Assembly: GCA_002281535.1 (NCBI GenBank)
Contig: NCGD01000016.1
Location: 62,001 to 126,000 of the forward strand
Direction: 5' to 3'
DNA length: 64,000 bases
DNA from: Sphingomonas sp. 28-63-12
GTDB taxonomy: Bacteria > Pseudomonadota > Alphaproteobacteria > Sphingomonadales > Sphingomonadaceae
Made by a program: the position numbers and the translations under genes. Below the pieces are notes generated by a model that made no database searches, was not told where the DNA came from, and worked only from the letters and a program-made list of their open reading frames with translations. This document shows positions 19,254-26,495 of the stretch, in pieces (position 1 is the first letter of the stretch; each line of letters starts with the position of its first letter).

Positions 19254-20264
19254 ATGACTGTGATGACAATCCGCGACGCGATCAATCGCACGATTCATGC
19301 CGAAATGGAGCGCAACCCCGACGTTGTCATCCTTGGCGAGGATATCGTCGGCGGCAACGGGACCGCTGGCGGACCCGAGGCGATTGGTGGAATCTGGGGC
19401 GCGACGGGCGGGCTCTATGCCAAATTCGGCCCCGATCGGGTGATCGATACGCCGATTTCCGAAAGCGCGATCGTTGGCGCTGCGGCCGGTCTCGCGCTCG
19501 CCGGCAAGCGACCGATCGCCGAGCTAATGTTTGCCGATTTCGTCGGCGTCAGCCTTGATCAGCTGTGGAACCAGATGGCCAAGTTTCGGTACATGTTCGG
19601 CGGCAAGACGAATTGCCCGGCCGTGGTACGGCTGGTGTACGGAGCCGGCATGAACGCGGCGGCCCAGCACAGCCAGTCGGTCTACGCGATGCTGACGGCG
19701 ATTCCCGGGTTGAAGGTGGTCCTGCCGGCCACCCCGGCGGACGCCAAGGGGCTGTTGACCGAAGCGTTGCGCGGCGATGACCCGGTGATGTTCTTCGAAC
19801 ACAAGGCGCTGTTCGGGGCCAAGGGGGAAGTGCCCGATGGCGATTATCGTATTCCGTTCGGCCAGGCGCGGATGGCGCGCGAGGGCGGTGACGTCACGAT
19901 CGTGACGTGCGGACGGATGGTCAGCTTTTCGGAGCGCGCCGCCGACAAGCTTGCCGCAGAGGGTATCGGTTGCGACGTCATCGACCTGCGCACGACCAGC
20001 CCGATGGATGACGAGGCGATCCTCGATTCGGTCGAAGCGACTGGCCGGGTTGTGATCGTCGATGAAAGTTCGCCGCGCTGCAGCCTTGCCGCTGACATTG
20101 CCGCGCTGGTCGCGTCGCGGGCGTTCACTGCGCTCAAGGCGCCGCCCGAGATGGTGACCGCGCCGCACAGCCCGATCCCGTTCGCGCGCGAGCTCGAAAA
20201 GGCGTGGCTCCCGTCTCCGATTGGCATCGAAGCGGCGGTCCGTCGCACGCTGGCCTTCCGATAG
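19254..20264 (+). CDS. 2-oxoacid/acetoin dehydrogenase-type E1 beta subunit
   Basis: 336 residues from the ATG at 19254, which has GAGGAAG upstream (an earlier in-frame start at 19227 lies inside E1alpha). Typical features are VILGEDIVGGNGTAGG near the N-terminus, VIDTPISESAIVGAAAGLAL, LMFADFVGVSLDQLWNQMAK and the C-terminal DLRTTSPMDDEAIL. It pairs with E1alpha to bind thiamine diphosphate. The gene is followed 9 bp later by the E2 gene. Confidence 0.9.
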   Translation: MTVMTIRDAINRTIHAEMERNPDVVILGEDIVGGNGTAGGPEAIGGIWGATGGLYAKFGPDRVIDTPISESAIVGAAAGLALAGKRPIAELMFADFVGVSLDQLWNQMAKFRYMFGGKTNCPAVVRLVYGAGMNAAAQHSQSVYAMLTAIPGLKVVLPATPADAKGLLTEALRGDDPVMFFEHKALFGAKGEVPDGDYRIPFGQARMAREGGDVTIVTCGRMVSFSERAADKLAAEGIGCDVIDLRTTSPMDDEAILDSVEATGRVVIVDESSPRCSLAADIAALVASRAFTALKAPPEMVTAPHSPIPFARELEKAWLPSPIGIEAAVRRTLAFR

Positions 20265-20273
20265 GTGCAGACC

Positions 20274-21638
20274 ATGGCCAATCTCAAAGCATTCACTATG
20301 CCCAAATGGGGCATCGAAATGAGCGAAGGTACCGTTGCCGAATGGATGGTGGCGGAAAACACGCCGTTCGAGCGAGGCACCGTGCTGACCCTGATCGAAA
20401 CCGACAAGATCACCAACGAGATCGAGGCAGAAGCACCGGGCTGCCTTGTGCGGCTGATCGCGCGCGCCGGCGAAACCTATCCAGTCGGGGCGTTGCTGGC
20501 GGTGCTGGGTGATTCTGGTACTGATCCGGCGGCGATCGATGCCTTTGTCGGCAGTTTCAAGGGCGCCAACGCAAGCTTCGGCGATACAGATGAGGTCGAG
20601 CTGGCGCCGCCGGCCGTGGCCGGCGCGGTCGAACCCGCACCCGACAGCCGGATGATCAGCCCGGCGGCCTTTGTAGCCGCGAGCGCAGCGGGGCTTGACA
20701 TTGCGTCGATCGCCGGGACGGGGCGCGGCGGACGCATATCGTTGCAGGACGTGCATCAGGCGACCCGCCAGGCCCCGACCATCTCGCTCAAAGGTGCCTT
20801 CGAGCTGATACCAATTGGCGGGTCTTTTGCCTCGCCGATGGCGCGGCGACTGGCGGCGCTGCATGGCGTTGATCTTGCCGGGCTGAAGGGCACCGGCCCG
20901 CGTGGCCGCATCTGCAAGGCCGATGTACTGGCCGCCGCGGATATCGTCGTACCGCTCGCCTCGTCCGCGGCAGAGGCAGGGCTGGTGATCGAGGCCATGT
21001 CGAAAATGCGCCGCACGATTGCGCGGCGGCTGACCCTGTCGAAATCGACTATTCCGCATTTCTATGTGCGGCAGCGGGTGCGGGCTGATCGGCTAATGGC
21101 GGTGCGGGCTGGAGCCGATCCCAGGCCAAGCCTCAACGATTATCTTATCCGTGCCTGTGCGCTGGCACTGCGGCAGGTGCCGGCGCTCAATATCCAGGTG
21201 CACGGCGATGATATCCATCGGTTGCCGACCGCCGATATCGCGGTCGCTGTCGCCACCGATGGCGGCCTCATCACGCCGATTGTAACAGCGGCCTGCCAAC
21301 GCAGTGCTGCCGATATTGCGACGGTGATGCGCGATCTTGGTACGCGGGCCAAGGCCGGGCGGCTCAAGCAGGAAGAGTTTGAGGGCGGTAGCTTCAGCCT
21401 CTCCAATCTCGGCATGTTCGGCGTCGAGCAGTTTGATGCGATCATCAACCCGCCGCACGGTGCGATCCTCGCGGTCGGCGCCGCTCGGCCGGAACCAATG
21501 GCCGATGATGGCGCAATCCGGATTGTGCCGATGCTGCATCTCTCGCTCAGCTGCGATCACCGCGCAATCGACGGTGCCGATGCCGGCCGCTTCATGATGA
21601 CCCTGGTCGCCCTGCTCGAGGCGCCGGAAACACTATGA
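20274..21638 (+). CDS. Dihydrolipoamide acyltransferase (E2) with two peripheral-subunit-binding-like domains
   Basis: 454 residues. The N-terminal lipoyl domain has its lipoyl lysine at Lys45 (IETDKITNEI). Two stretches then look like E1/E3-binding domains: ~129-162 (SPAAFVAASAAGLDIASIAG) and ~187-221 (SPMARRLAALHGVDLAGLKG). The catalytic domain ends with CDHRAIDGADAG (His-x3-Asp-Gly). It transfers the acyl group from E1 to CoA. No dihydrolipoamide dehydrogenase (E3) gene occurs in the window, so a shared E3 elsewhere is implied. The start is the ATG at 20274; the stop overlaps the next ATG (ATGA). Confidence 0.9.
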   Translation: MANLKAFTMPKWGIEMSEGTVAEWMVAENTPFERGTVLTLIETDKITNEIEAEAPGCLVRLIARAGETYPVGALLAVLGDSGTDPAAIDAFVGSFKGANASFGDTDEVELAPPAVAGAVEPAPDSRMISPAAFVAASAAGLDIASIAGTGRGGRISLQDVHQATRQAPTISLKGAFELIPIGGSFASPMARRLAALHGVDLAGLKGTGPRGRICKADVLAAADIVVPLASSAAEAGLVIEAMSKMRRTIARRLTLSKSTIPHFYVRQRVRADRLMAVRAGADPRPSLNDYLIRACALALRQVPALNIQVHGDDIHRLPTADIAVAVATDGGLITPIVTAACQRSAADIATVMRDLGTRAKAGRLKQEEFEGGSFSLSNLGMFGVEQFDAIINPPHGAILAVGAARPEPMADDGAIRIVPMLHLSLSCDHRAIDGADAGRFMMTLVALLEAPETL

Positions 21639-22156
21639 TCCTGCCCGGCACCTCGATTATCCAGATGGCCTGGGTCGTCAACGACCTGGACACCGCTGCG
21701 CGGCGGTTCAGCCAAGTGTATGGCGCCGGGCCCTTCATGTTCAACCGCCATGTCAAGTTGACCGATCCGCGCCATAGAGGCCGGGCGATGCAGACCGATT
21801 TCTCGCTGGCGCTTGCCCAGGCCGGCGATGTCCAGATCGAACTCGTCGAGCAGCATGACGATACCCCGTCGGTCTATCGCGACCTTTATCCGCGCGGGGT
21901 GGGGGGCTTTCATCATGTGGCGGTGATCGTCCCCAATGTCGACAAGGAGGTCGAACGCTATCGCGCACTCGGTTTTGCGGTCGGCAGCACGGGCCGTTTC
22001 GGCGATGCTGATTTTGCCTATGTCGATACCGCCCCGGCCACCGGCCATATGGTCGAGATTCTGCCAAACAATGACACCATCCGCCGCTTCTTCGGGGCGG
22101 TGCGCCGCGCTGCCGAAAAATGGGATGGAGTCGATCCGATCCGCGAAATGGCCTAG
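21635..22156 (+). CDS. VOC (glyoxalase/bleomycin-resistance) superfamily protein
   Basis: A 173-residue vicinal-oxygen-chelate-fold protein with two beta-alpha-beta-beta-beta units: IIQMAWVVNDLDTAARRFSQ at the start and GFHHVAVIVPNVDKEVERYR near residue 90. It includes likely metal ligands (His in FHHVAV, Glu in HMVEILP). Members act as isomerases, epimerases or dioxygenases. It is coupled to E2 by an ATGA overlap and ends the operon; the stop overlaps that of the convergent SnoaL-like gene. Confidence 0.8.
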   Translation: MILPGTSIIQMAWVVNDLDTAARRFSQVYGAGPFMFNRHVKLTDPRHRGRAMQTDFSLALAQAGDVQIELVEQHDDTPSVYRDLYPRGVGGFHHVAVIVPNVDKEVERYRALGFAVGSTGRFGDADFAYVDTAPATGHMVEILPNNDTIRRFFGAVRRAAEKWDGVDPIREMA

Positions 22157-22683
22157 CGCCACGCCCCTTCGGGCAGCTCGGCATCATGCGGCGCGGCATA
22201 AGCCCGCATCCGATCGCGCTGCTTTAGCGCTTCGACATAGTCCGCCACCGGCAAATAATAGAAGAAATGGAGGCACCTGTCGGCAAAGCGCCAACGGCCG
22301 TCGGCGCACCGGCGATATCGGTCATGATAACGCATCGCCGCCACCATCGTATCGCCATGGCGGACAAGCTCGGCATGGCCGGAGACCAGACCCTGCGCTG
22401 CATCCGGGCCGTCGAAGGCCAGTGTGCGATCATGCGTCACGTGAAAGTTGAATCCCAAGGCTGCATAGCGACCGCGATATTGCGCGGCGATGGCATCCGG
22501 CCCGACCGCGTCCATCACGCCATCGGCGGATCGGAACCGACCATCTTCGGTGAACAGGTCCAGCGCCCAGTCGAGATCGCGATTGTCCATCGCAAAGCTA
22601 TACGCGCTGACCAAGCCGGCGATCGCCAGCTGATCCTCGACCCGCTGCAGCCTTGCTGCCAGGTCGTCGGATGTGATCACCAT
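22153..22683 (-). CDS. SnoaL-like (NTF2-fold) protein
   Basis: 176 residues from the ATG at 22683 (GGAG 7 bases upstream). The pattern AIAGLVSAYSFAMDNRDLDW, then LFTEDGRF, is typical of SnoaL-like NTF2-fold proteins, which include small hydratases, isomerases and dehydratases. It is the last gene of the leftward unit Rieske - ABM - ligase - ABM - SnoaL. An alternative is the small (beta) subunit of a ring-hydroxylating oxygenase, which has the same fold; the sequence is not diagnostic. Confidence 0.72.
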   Translation of the reverse strand: MVITSDDLAARLQRVEDQLAIAGLVSAYSFAMDNRDLDWALDLFTEDGRFRSADGVMDAVGPDAIAAQYRGRYAALGFNFHVTHDRTLAFDGPDAAQGLVSGHAELVRHGDTMVAAMRYHDRYRRCADGRWRFADRCLHFFYYLPVADYVEALKQRDRMRAYAAPHDAELPEGAWR

Positions 22684-22700
22684 AATGGTTCTCCGGGGGG

Positions 22701-23000
22701 TTAGCCGTGTGAGGAGTGAAAGCTCACTTGCATGTCTTCGGCCAGGCAATCGAGGATTGGCGGCACCAGCCGATCATGAAAATCGATATGCATATGATGA
22801 TCAAACGCGGCCTGATCGCGAAACGTAGCCACGCAGTGGAACAGGTTCGGATCATCGTCCGATTGGAGCAGTTCGTAGACCAGTGCATCTGGCTCATGCT
22901 TGAACACCAATGCCTGCAATTCGGTTTGCAGTGCGATGAAGTTCTCCCGCCGTTCCGGCTTGACCAGCAAGCGGGCGATGAAGCTGCGGGCAATGGTCAT
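22701..23000 (-). CDS. ABM-fold (antibiotic biosynthesis monooxygenase-like) protein
   Basis: A 99-residue single-domain ferredoxin-like protein: FIARLLVKPERRENFIALQT, then ALVYELLQSDDDPN and FHCVATFRDQAAFDHHM. The ABM family includes cofactor-free monooxygenases and haem-degrading enzymes. Its ATG overlaps the stop of the acyl-CoA synthetase gene (ATGA). A second ABM gene lies on the other side of that ligase. The function in this operon is unknown. Confidence 0.78.
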   Translation of the reverse strand: MTIARSFIARLLVKPERRENFIALQTELQALVFKHEPDALVYELLQSDDDPNLFHCVATFRDQAAFDHHMHIDFHDRLVPPILDCLAEDMQVSFHSSHG

Positions 23001-24640
23001 GCGTCTTCCCTTGTCAGTTCGGCGACCAGTGCGTCGCGAAGGCGGAATTTCTGAATTTTCGAAGTCGACATCGGCCAGGACGTCACGAACCGAATATGCC
23101 GGGGGAGCTTGAAGCTTGCCAGTTTGCCGGTGCAGTGCTCGATCAGTTCTGCCTCGGTCGCGATTGCCGACCCGTGCAGTTCGACAAAGGCGGCCGGCAC
23201 CTCGACATAGCGGGGGTGGGGGATGCCGACGACCTGTGCCAGTTTTACGGCCGGATGGCTGTGCAGCACTGCCTCGATCTCGGCAGCCGCGACATTTTCG
23301 CCGCCGACCTTCAGCATGTCCTTGGTCCGGCCGTGGAACATGATCTGCCCTTCGGCGTCGAAGGAGCCGATATCGCCAGTATGGAACCAGCCGTCCGCGT
23401 CGATCACTTCCGCGGTCTTGTCGGGTGCATTATAATAGCCCGCCAACATATTGGGCCCGCGCGCGATGATTTCGCCCTCTGCCCCGATCGGGCAATCGAT
23501 CCCGGTTTCTGCATTGACGATGCGGACCTCCCAATCGTCGAGCGGGACGCCGAGCCGCCAGCCGCGCGCTGCCCAGCTGTCGGTCGGGCGGCTGGTGCAG
23601 ATCGTGCCAGCGCCCTCGGTGAGGCCATAGGTGCCGACCATGATTGTGTGCGGCATGGCCGCCGACATCGCGGTTCGGATGGTATCGGGCTGTACCGCGA
23701 AATTTGCGTTCATCAGCCGCACGTTCGACAGATCGGTGGTCGCAAAATGCGGATGGGCGATAAGATCCTGCATGATCGTCACGAAGCATGGATAAGCGTG
23801 GGTCGCCTTTTCGCGCTCGAGCATGTCTAGTGCGACGCCGGCATCGAAGCTGGGGATGGTAAGATAGGCGCCCCCTGCGTCGACGATCGCCACCATCGGC
23901 AGGATCCCGGCGATGTGGAAGATTGGCAGCGGCGACCAGAAGCGATCGCCCGCCCCAATGGCGTAACGCCGCGCAAGATTGCGGCTGTTGCCGACAATGC
24001 CGCGATGACGGATCATGCAGCCCTTGGGATTGGCGGTAGTGCCGGAGGTGTAGAGGATCAGTGCGATGCTGTCGGGATCGACGGCGTCGATCCGGGCATC
24101 GACCTCGTCCTCGGAAATCGCATCCCCTGCCGCCAGCGCGTCGGCGGCGCGGATCAGCGACCCGGGGCAGGGATCATCGACGCAGATGATTGAGCCGAGC
24201 CGTGGTGCCTCGGATATGGCCAGCGCCGCCGGGTTGGTGGCCGCGCCGAGCGAGGGCAGGGCGCTGAGCAGGCGATCTCCAAAGTCGAGCGAGTCCGCGA
24301 CGCGCCCCGTGGTGATCAGGCAGACTAAATCGGCATCGCGCATCAGAAAGGCGAGCTCGGCGGGCTGATAGCGCGCATTGACAGGGACGCAGACCGCGCC
24401 GGCCATCGCGATGCCGAACAGGATATCCATAAATTCGGGCCGGGTGGTCAGCAAAATGCCGACATGGTCGCCGGGCTGAACACCGCGGGCGATCAGCGCC
24501 TTTGCCCAGCGCCGGGCGGCCAGCGTCATTTCACCATAGGTTTCGCGCCGGTCGGGGAACACCAGGGCGTCTTGATCAGGCCATTGCGCCGCGCGATTCT
24601 GCAACAGCGCCCCCAGCGTGGCAATCGGGGGGCTTTTCAT
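22997..24640 (-). CDS. AMP-forming acyl/aryl-CoA synthetase
   Basis: A 547-residue adenylate-forming ligase that activates a carboxylic acid to its CoA thioester with ATP. Motifs in order: P-loop ILYTSGTTANPKGCMIRH near residue 195, TYGLTEGAGT near 335, WFHTGDIGSFDAEGQ near 420, GRTKDMLKVGGENVAAAEIE near 440 and the C-terminal catalytic Lys in STSKIQKFRLR. It overlaps both neighbouring ABM genes by 4 bp. The substrate is probably the acid degraded by this island; fatty, cyclohexane and aryl acids all remain possible. Confidence 0.88.
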   Translation of the reverse strand: MKSPPIATLGALLQNRAAQWPDQDALVFPDRRETYGEMTLAARRWAKALIARGVQPGDHVGILLTTRPEFMDILFGIAMAGAVCVPVNARYQPAELAFLMRDADLVCLITTGRVADSLDFGDRLLSALPSLGAATNPAALAISEAPRLGSIICVDDPCPGSLIRAADALAAGDAISEDEVDARIDAVDPDSIALILYTSGTTANPKGCMIRHRGIVGNSRNLARRYAIGAGDRFWSPLPIFHIAGILPMVAIVDAGGAYLTIPSFDAGVALDMLEREKATHAYPCFVTIMQDLIAHPHFATTDLSNVRLMNANFAVQPDTIRTAMSAAMPHTIMVGTYGLTEGAGTICTSRPTDSWAARGWRLGVPLDDWEVRIVNAETGIDCPIGAEGEIIARGPNMLAGYYNAPDKTAEVIDADGWFHTGDIGSFDAEGQIMFHGRTKDMLKVGGENVAAAEIEAVLHSHPAVKLAQVVGIPHPRYVEVPAAFVELHGSAIATEAELIEHCTGKLASFKLPRHIRFVTSWPMSTSKIQKFRLRDALVAELTREDA

Positions 24641-24921
24641 ATCGCGAGAAGATAATCGCGCGTGTAGGGGCCATCCATACAGGCGATCATTTCCGCAATG
24701 ATCCCCGCACTTTTCGGATTGGCTTGGTGGGCCTTGTCGGCGGCCTCATCGACAAAGCTCTCGAACACAGCAAAGCTATGCGGATCGGCGCGACGATAGA
24801 ATTTGTAGGCAAGCGTGCCCGGCTCTTCGGCGGCGTTCGCCTCCATCAGCGGGATCAGGGCGGCGAAGTCGGCATCATGGTCTGGCTTGACCGAAAATCG
24901 TGACAGAAACGTCCAGCTCAT
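24637..24921 (-). CDS. ABM-fold (antibiotic biosynthesis monooxygenase-like) protein
   Basis: A 94-residue protein of the same fold as the product of 22701-23000 (FLSRFSVKPDHDADFAALIP, then AYKFYRRADPHSFAVFESFV), but clearly divergent from it. It overlaps the Rieske stop and the ligase start by 4 bp on each side (ATGA), so it is translationally coupled to both. It may be an auxiliary oxygenase or a stress-related small enzyme. Confidence 0.78.
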   Translation of the reverse strand: MSWTFLSRFSVKPDHDADFAALIPLMEANAAEEPGTLAYKFYRRADPHSFAVFESFVDEAADKAHQANPKSAGIIAEMIACMDGPYTRDYLLAI

Positions 24922-26285
24922 GATTGCGAATCCCCTTTGGCGCTATCGACATATCGATCGAGTTCGGTGTGAAAGTGCCGCAGCCGTGCTTCCTGTTCGC
25001 TCCACAGCGGCCCGCGAAAGCCGCGCGACCGCGCGCCCTTCTGAACGATTGGCAGCAGCTCCGAATCCTGGTCGAGTACTTCGCCGAGTTCGGGGGGCTG
25101 GCCGAGCGGCACGCGGATGATCTCCGGCCGGGTCATGCCGGTTGTGTCGGTTCCCGGCGCGATGCCCATCCAGGCGGGCGGGGCATAGCCTGGCGCATCA
25201 AGATGCTTGAACAGGATACACGTATCATAGGTGAACTGGTTGGGATCTTCGGGATGCGGCAGGAACCGGTGGAGGAAGACCGCTTCGGGATGGCAGCCGA
25301 TCTGGACGTTCGGGAAAATGCCGTAAATAGTCGAATCGCTGAGCTGGGTGTCGCTGAAACGGTCGTAATCCAGCCCATAGACCGCAGCGCGGGCCCGTTT
25401 AGCCTGCTGGATCGCGGCACGGCTGTCCTGTGCGGTGCCGGCGAAGCTGGCCGGATCGATACCGGCGTCGGCAAGCATCATCTGGATGCCGGGGTTAACA
25501 CTTTCCTGATCGGGAAAGCGCGGGCTCGGCTGGGCAAAGGGCACGAACTGCCGGCTCATCCCATTGGGATAGAGGTCGATCTGGGTGCGGTCATCCATCA
25601 CGCATTGAGTTTGGGGATGGACGGCGTGGAGGTGATAAAGCTCGTAAAAGGCGTCAACTCCGCCCTTCCAATTGGCCGCCCATTCGGATTTTTTATGCTG
25701 GATGACGTTCATCGCGCCGATGTCATACAGCTCGATCTGATCGGCGAGGGGGCCGAGCCAGTCGCGGATTGGGGGTGGGTTTTCGTTCATGGTGATGAAC
25801 ACCAGCCCGGCGATCTCGGCGCAAAGCACGGGAGTCAGGTCATGATCGTGGCATAGCACCCTGGGATCGAAGGTCTGTTCGTCGGTTACCTGCGTGCAGG
25901 CGCCATCGAGCGCGAAATGCCAGTTGTGAAACGGGCAGACAAAATCACCGACCGAGCCAAAATCGCCGAGAACGAGCTGGCTGCCGCGATGCGGGCAGAC
26001 ATTGTAATGCGCCTTGAGCGTGCCGTCGTCGGTGCGGGCGACGATGAAGCTTTCGCGGCCAAGATCGAAGCGGATGAAATCACCGGGTTCGCGAAGATCG
26101 GAGCTGGTGCCGGCGAGCAGCCAGCTCTTGGTCCACAGCCGCTCCCATTCGGCATCCTTGTAGCGCGGATCAAAATAGCGATCGGGCGACGGGCGTGCGC
26201 TGCCATTGTCGATCAGCGGTGCGTCCGCATTGAACGGATGCGGCGTCCCCACATGAATGTTCCAATCCGGAAATCTGGCGTTCAT
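24918..26285 (-). CDS. Rieske non-haem iron oxygenase, large (alpha) subunit
   Basis: A 455-residue alpha subunit and first gene of a leftward five-gene operon. Rieske ligands are Cys97, His99, Cys117 and His120 (CPHRG and CPFHNW). The catalytic iron site is in GGVDAFYELYHLHAVHP. It is related to, but clearly different from, the products of 16938 and 31951. It is divergent from the TonB receptor gene; operator 3 lies 114 bp upstream of its start. Electron donor candidates are limited to the ferredoxin at 34458 in this window. Confidence 0.92.
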   Translation of the reverse strand: MNARFPDWNIHVGTPHPFNADAPLIDNGSARPSPDRYFDPRYKDAEWERLWTKSWLLAGTSSDLREPGDFIRFDLGRESFIVARTDDGTLKAHYNVCPHRGSQLVLGDFGSVGDFVCPFHNWHFALDGACTQVTDEQTFDPRVLCHDHDLTPVLCAEIAGLVFITMNENPPPIRDWLGPLADQIELYDIGAMNVIQHKKSEWAANWKGGVDAFYELYHLHAVHPQTQCVMDDRTQIDLYPNGMSRQFVPFAQPSPRFPDQESVNPGIQMMLADAGIDPASFAGTAQDSRAAIQQAKRARAAVYGLDYDRFSDTQLSDSTIYGIFPNVQIGCHPEAVFLHRFLPHPEDPNQFTYDTCILFKHLDAPGYAPPAWMGIAPGTDTTGMTRPEIIRVPLGQPPELGEVLDQDSELLPIVQKGARSRGFRGPLWSEQEARLRHFHTELDRYVDSAKGDSQS

Positions 26286-26398
26286 GCCTGCTCATCCTCT
26301 CTTTGCCGGCCATGGCGACCGAATGCGCATTGGCGAGGGAGCTGATCGACAGCTTCCCGCTCGCGTCGTTACCCGACCATACACGGAATATAAAAAAA

Positions 26399-26412
26399 AC
26401 AAACATGATTGC
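26399..26412. promoter_or_regulatory. Operator-like palindrome 3 (Rieske / TonB receptor divergent promoter)
   Basis: ACAAACATGATTGC matches operator 1 at 12 of 14 positions and keeps the A-rich left and T-rich right flanks. An outer inverted repeat AAACAA (26398-26403) / TTGTTT (26413-26418) surrounds it. It lies 84 bp before the TonB receptor start and serves the divergent Rieske operon as well. Confidence 0.72.
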
Positions 26413-26495
26413 TTGTTTAAAGGGCGTGTGCCAATCTTAGGCTTCGCGGGAACCGAGAGCGATAATTCTTGGAACGCGTCATAGGGGAGGTTTTC

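Noticed and set aside
24918..24928. Another TCATGATTG string resembling the operator core
   Set aside because: It lies at the overlap of the Rieske stop and the ABM start codon, lacks the A-rich left arm and is explained by coding sequence.
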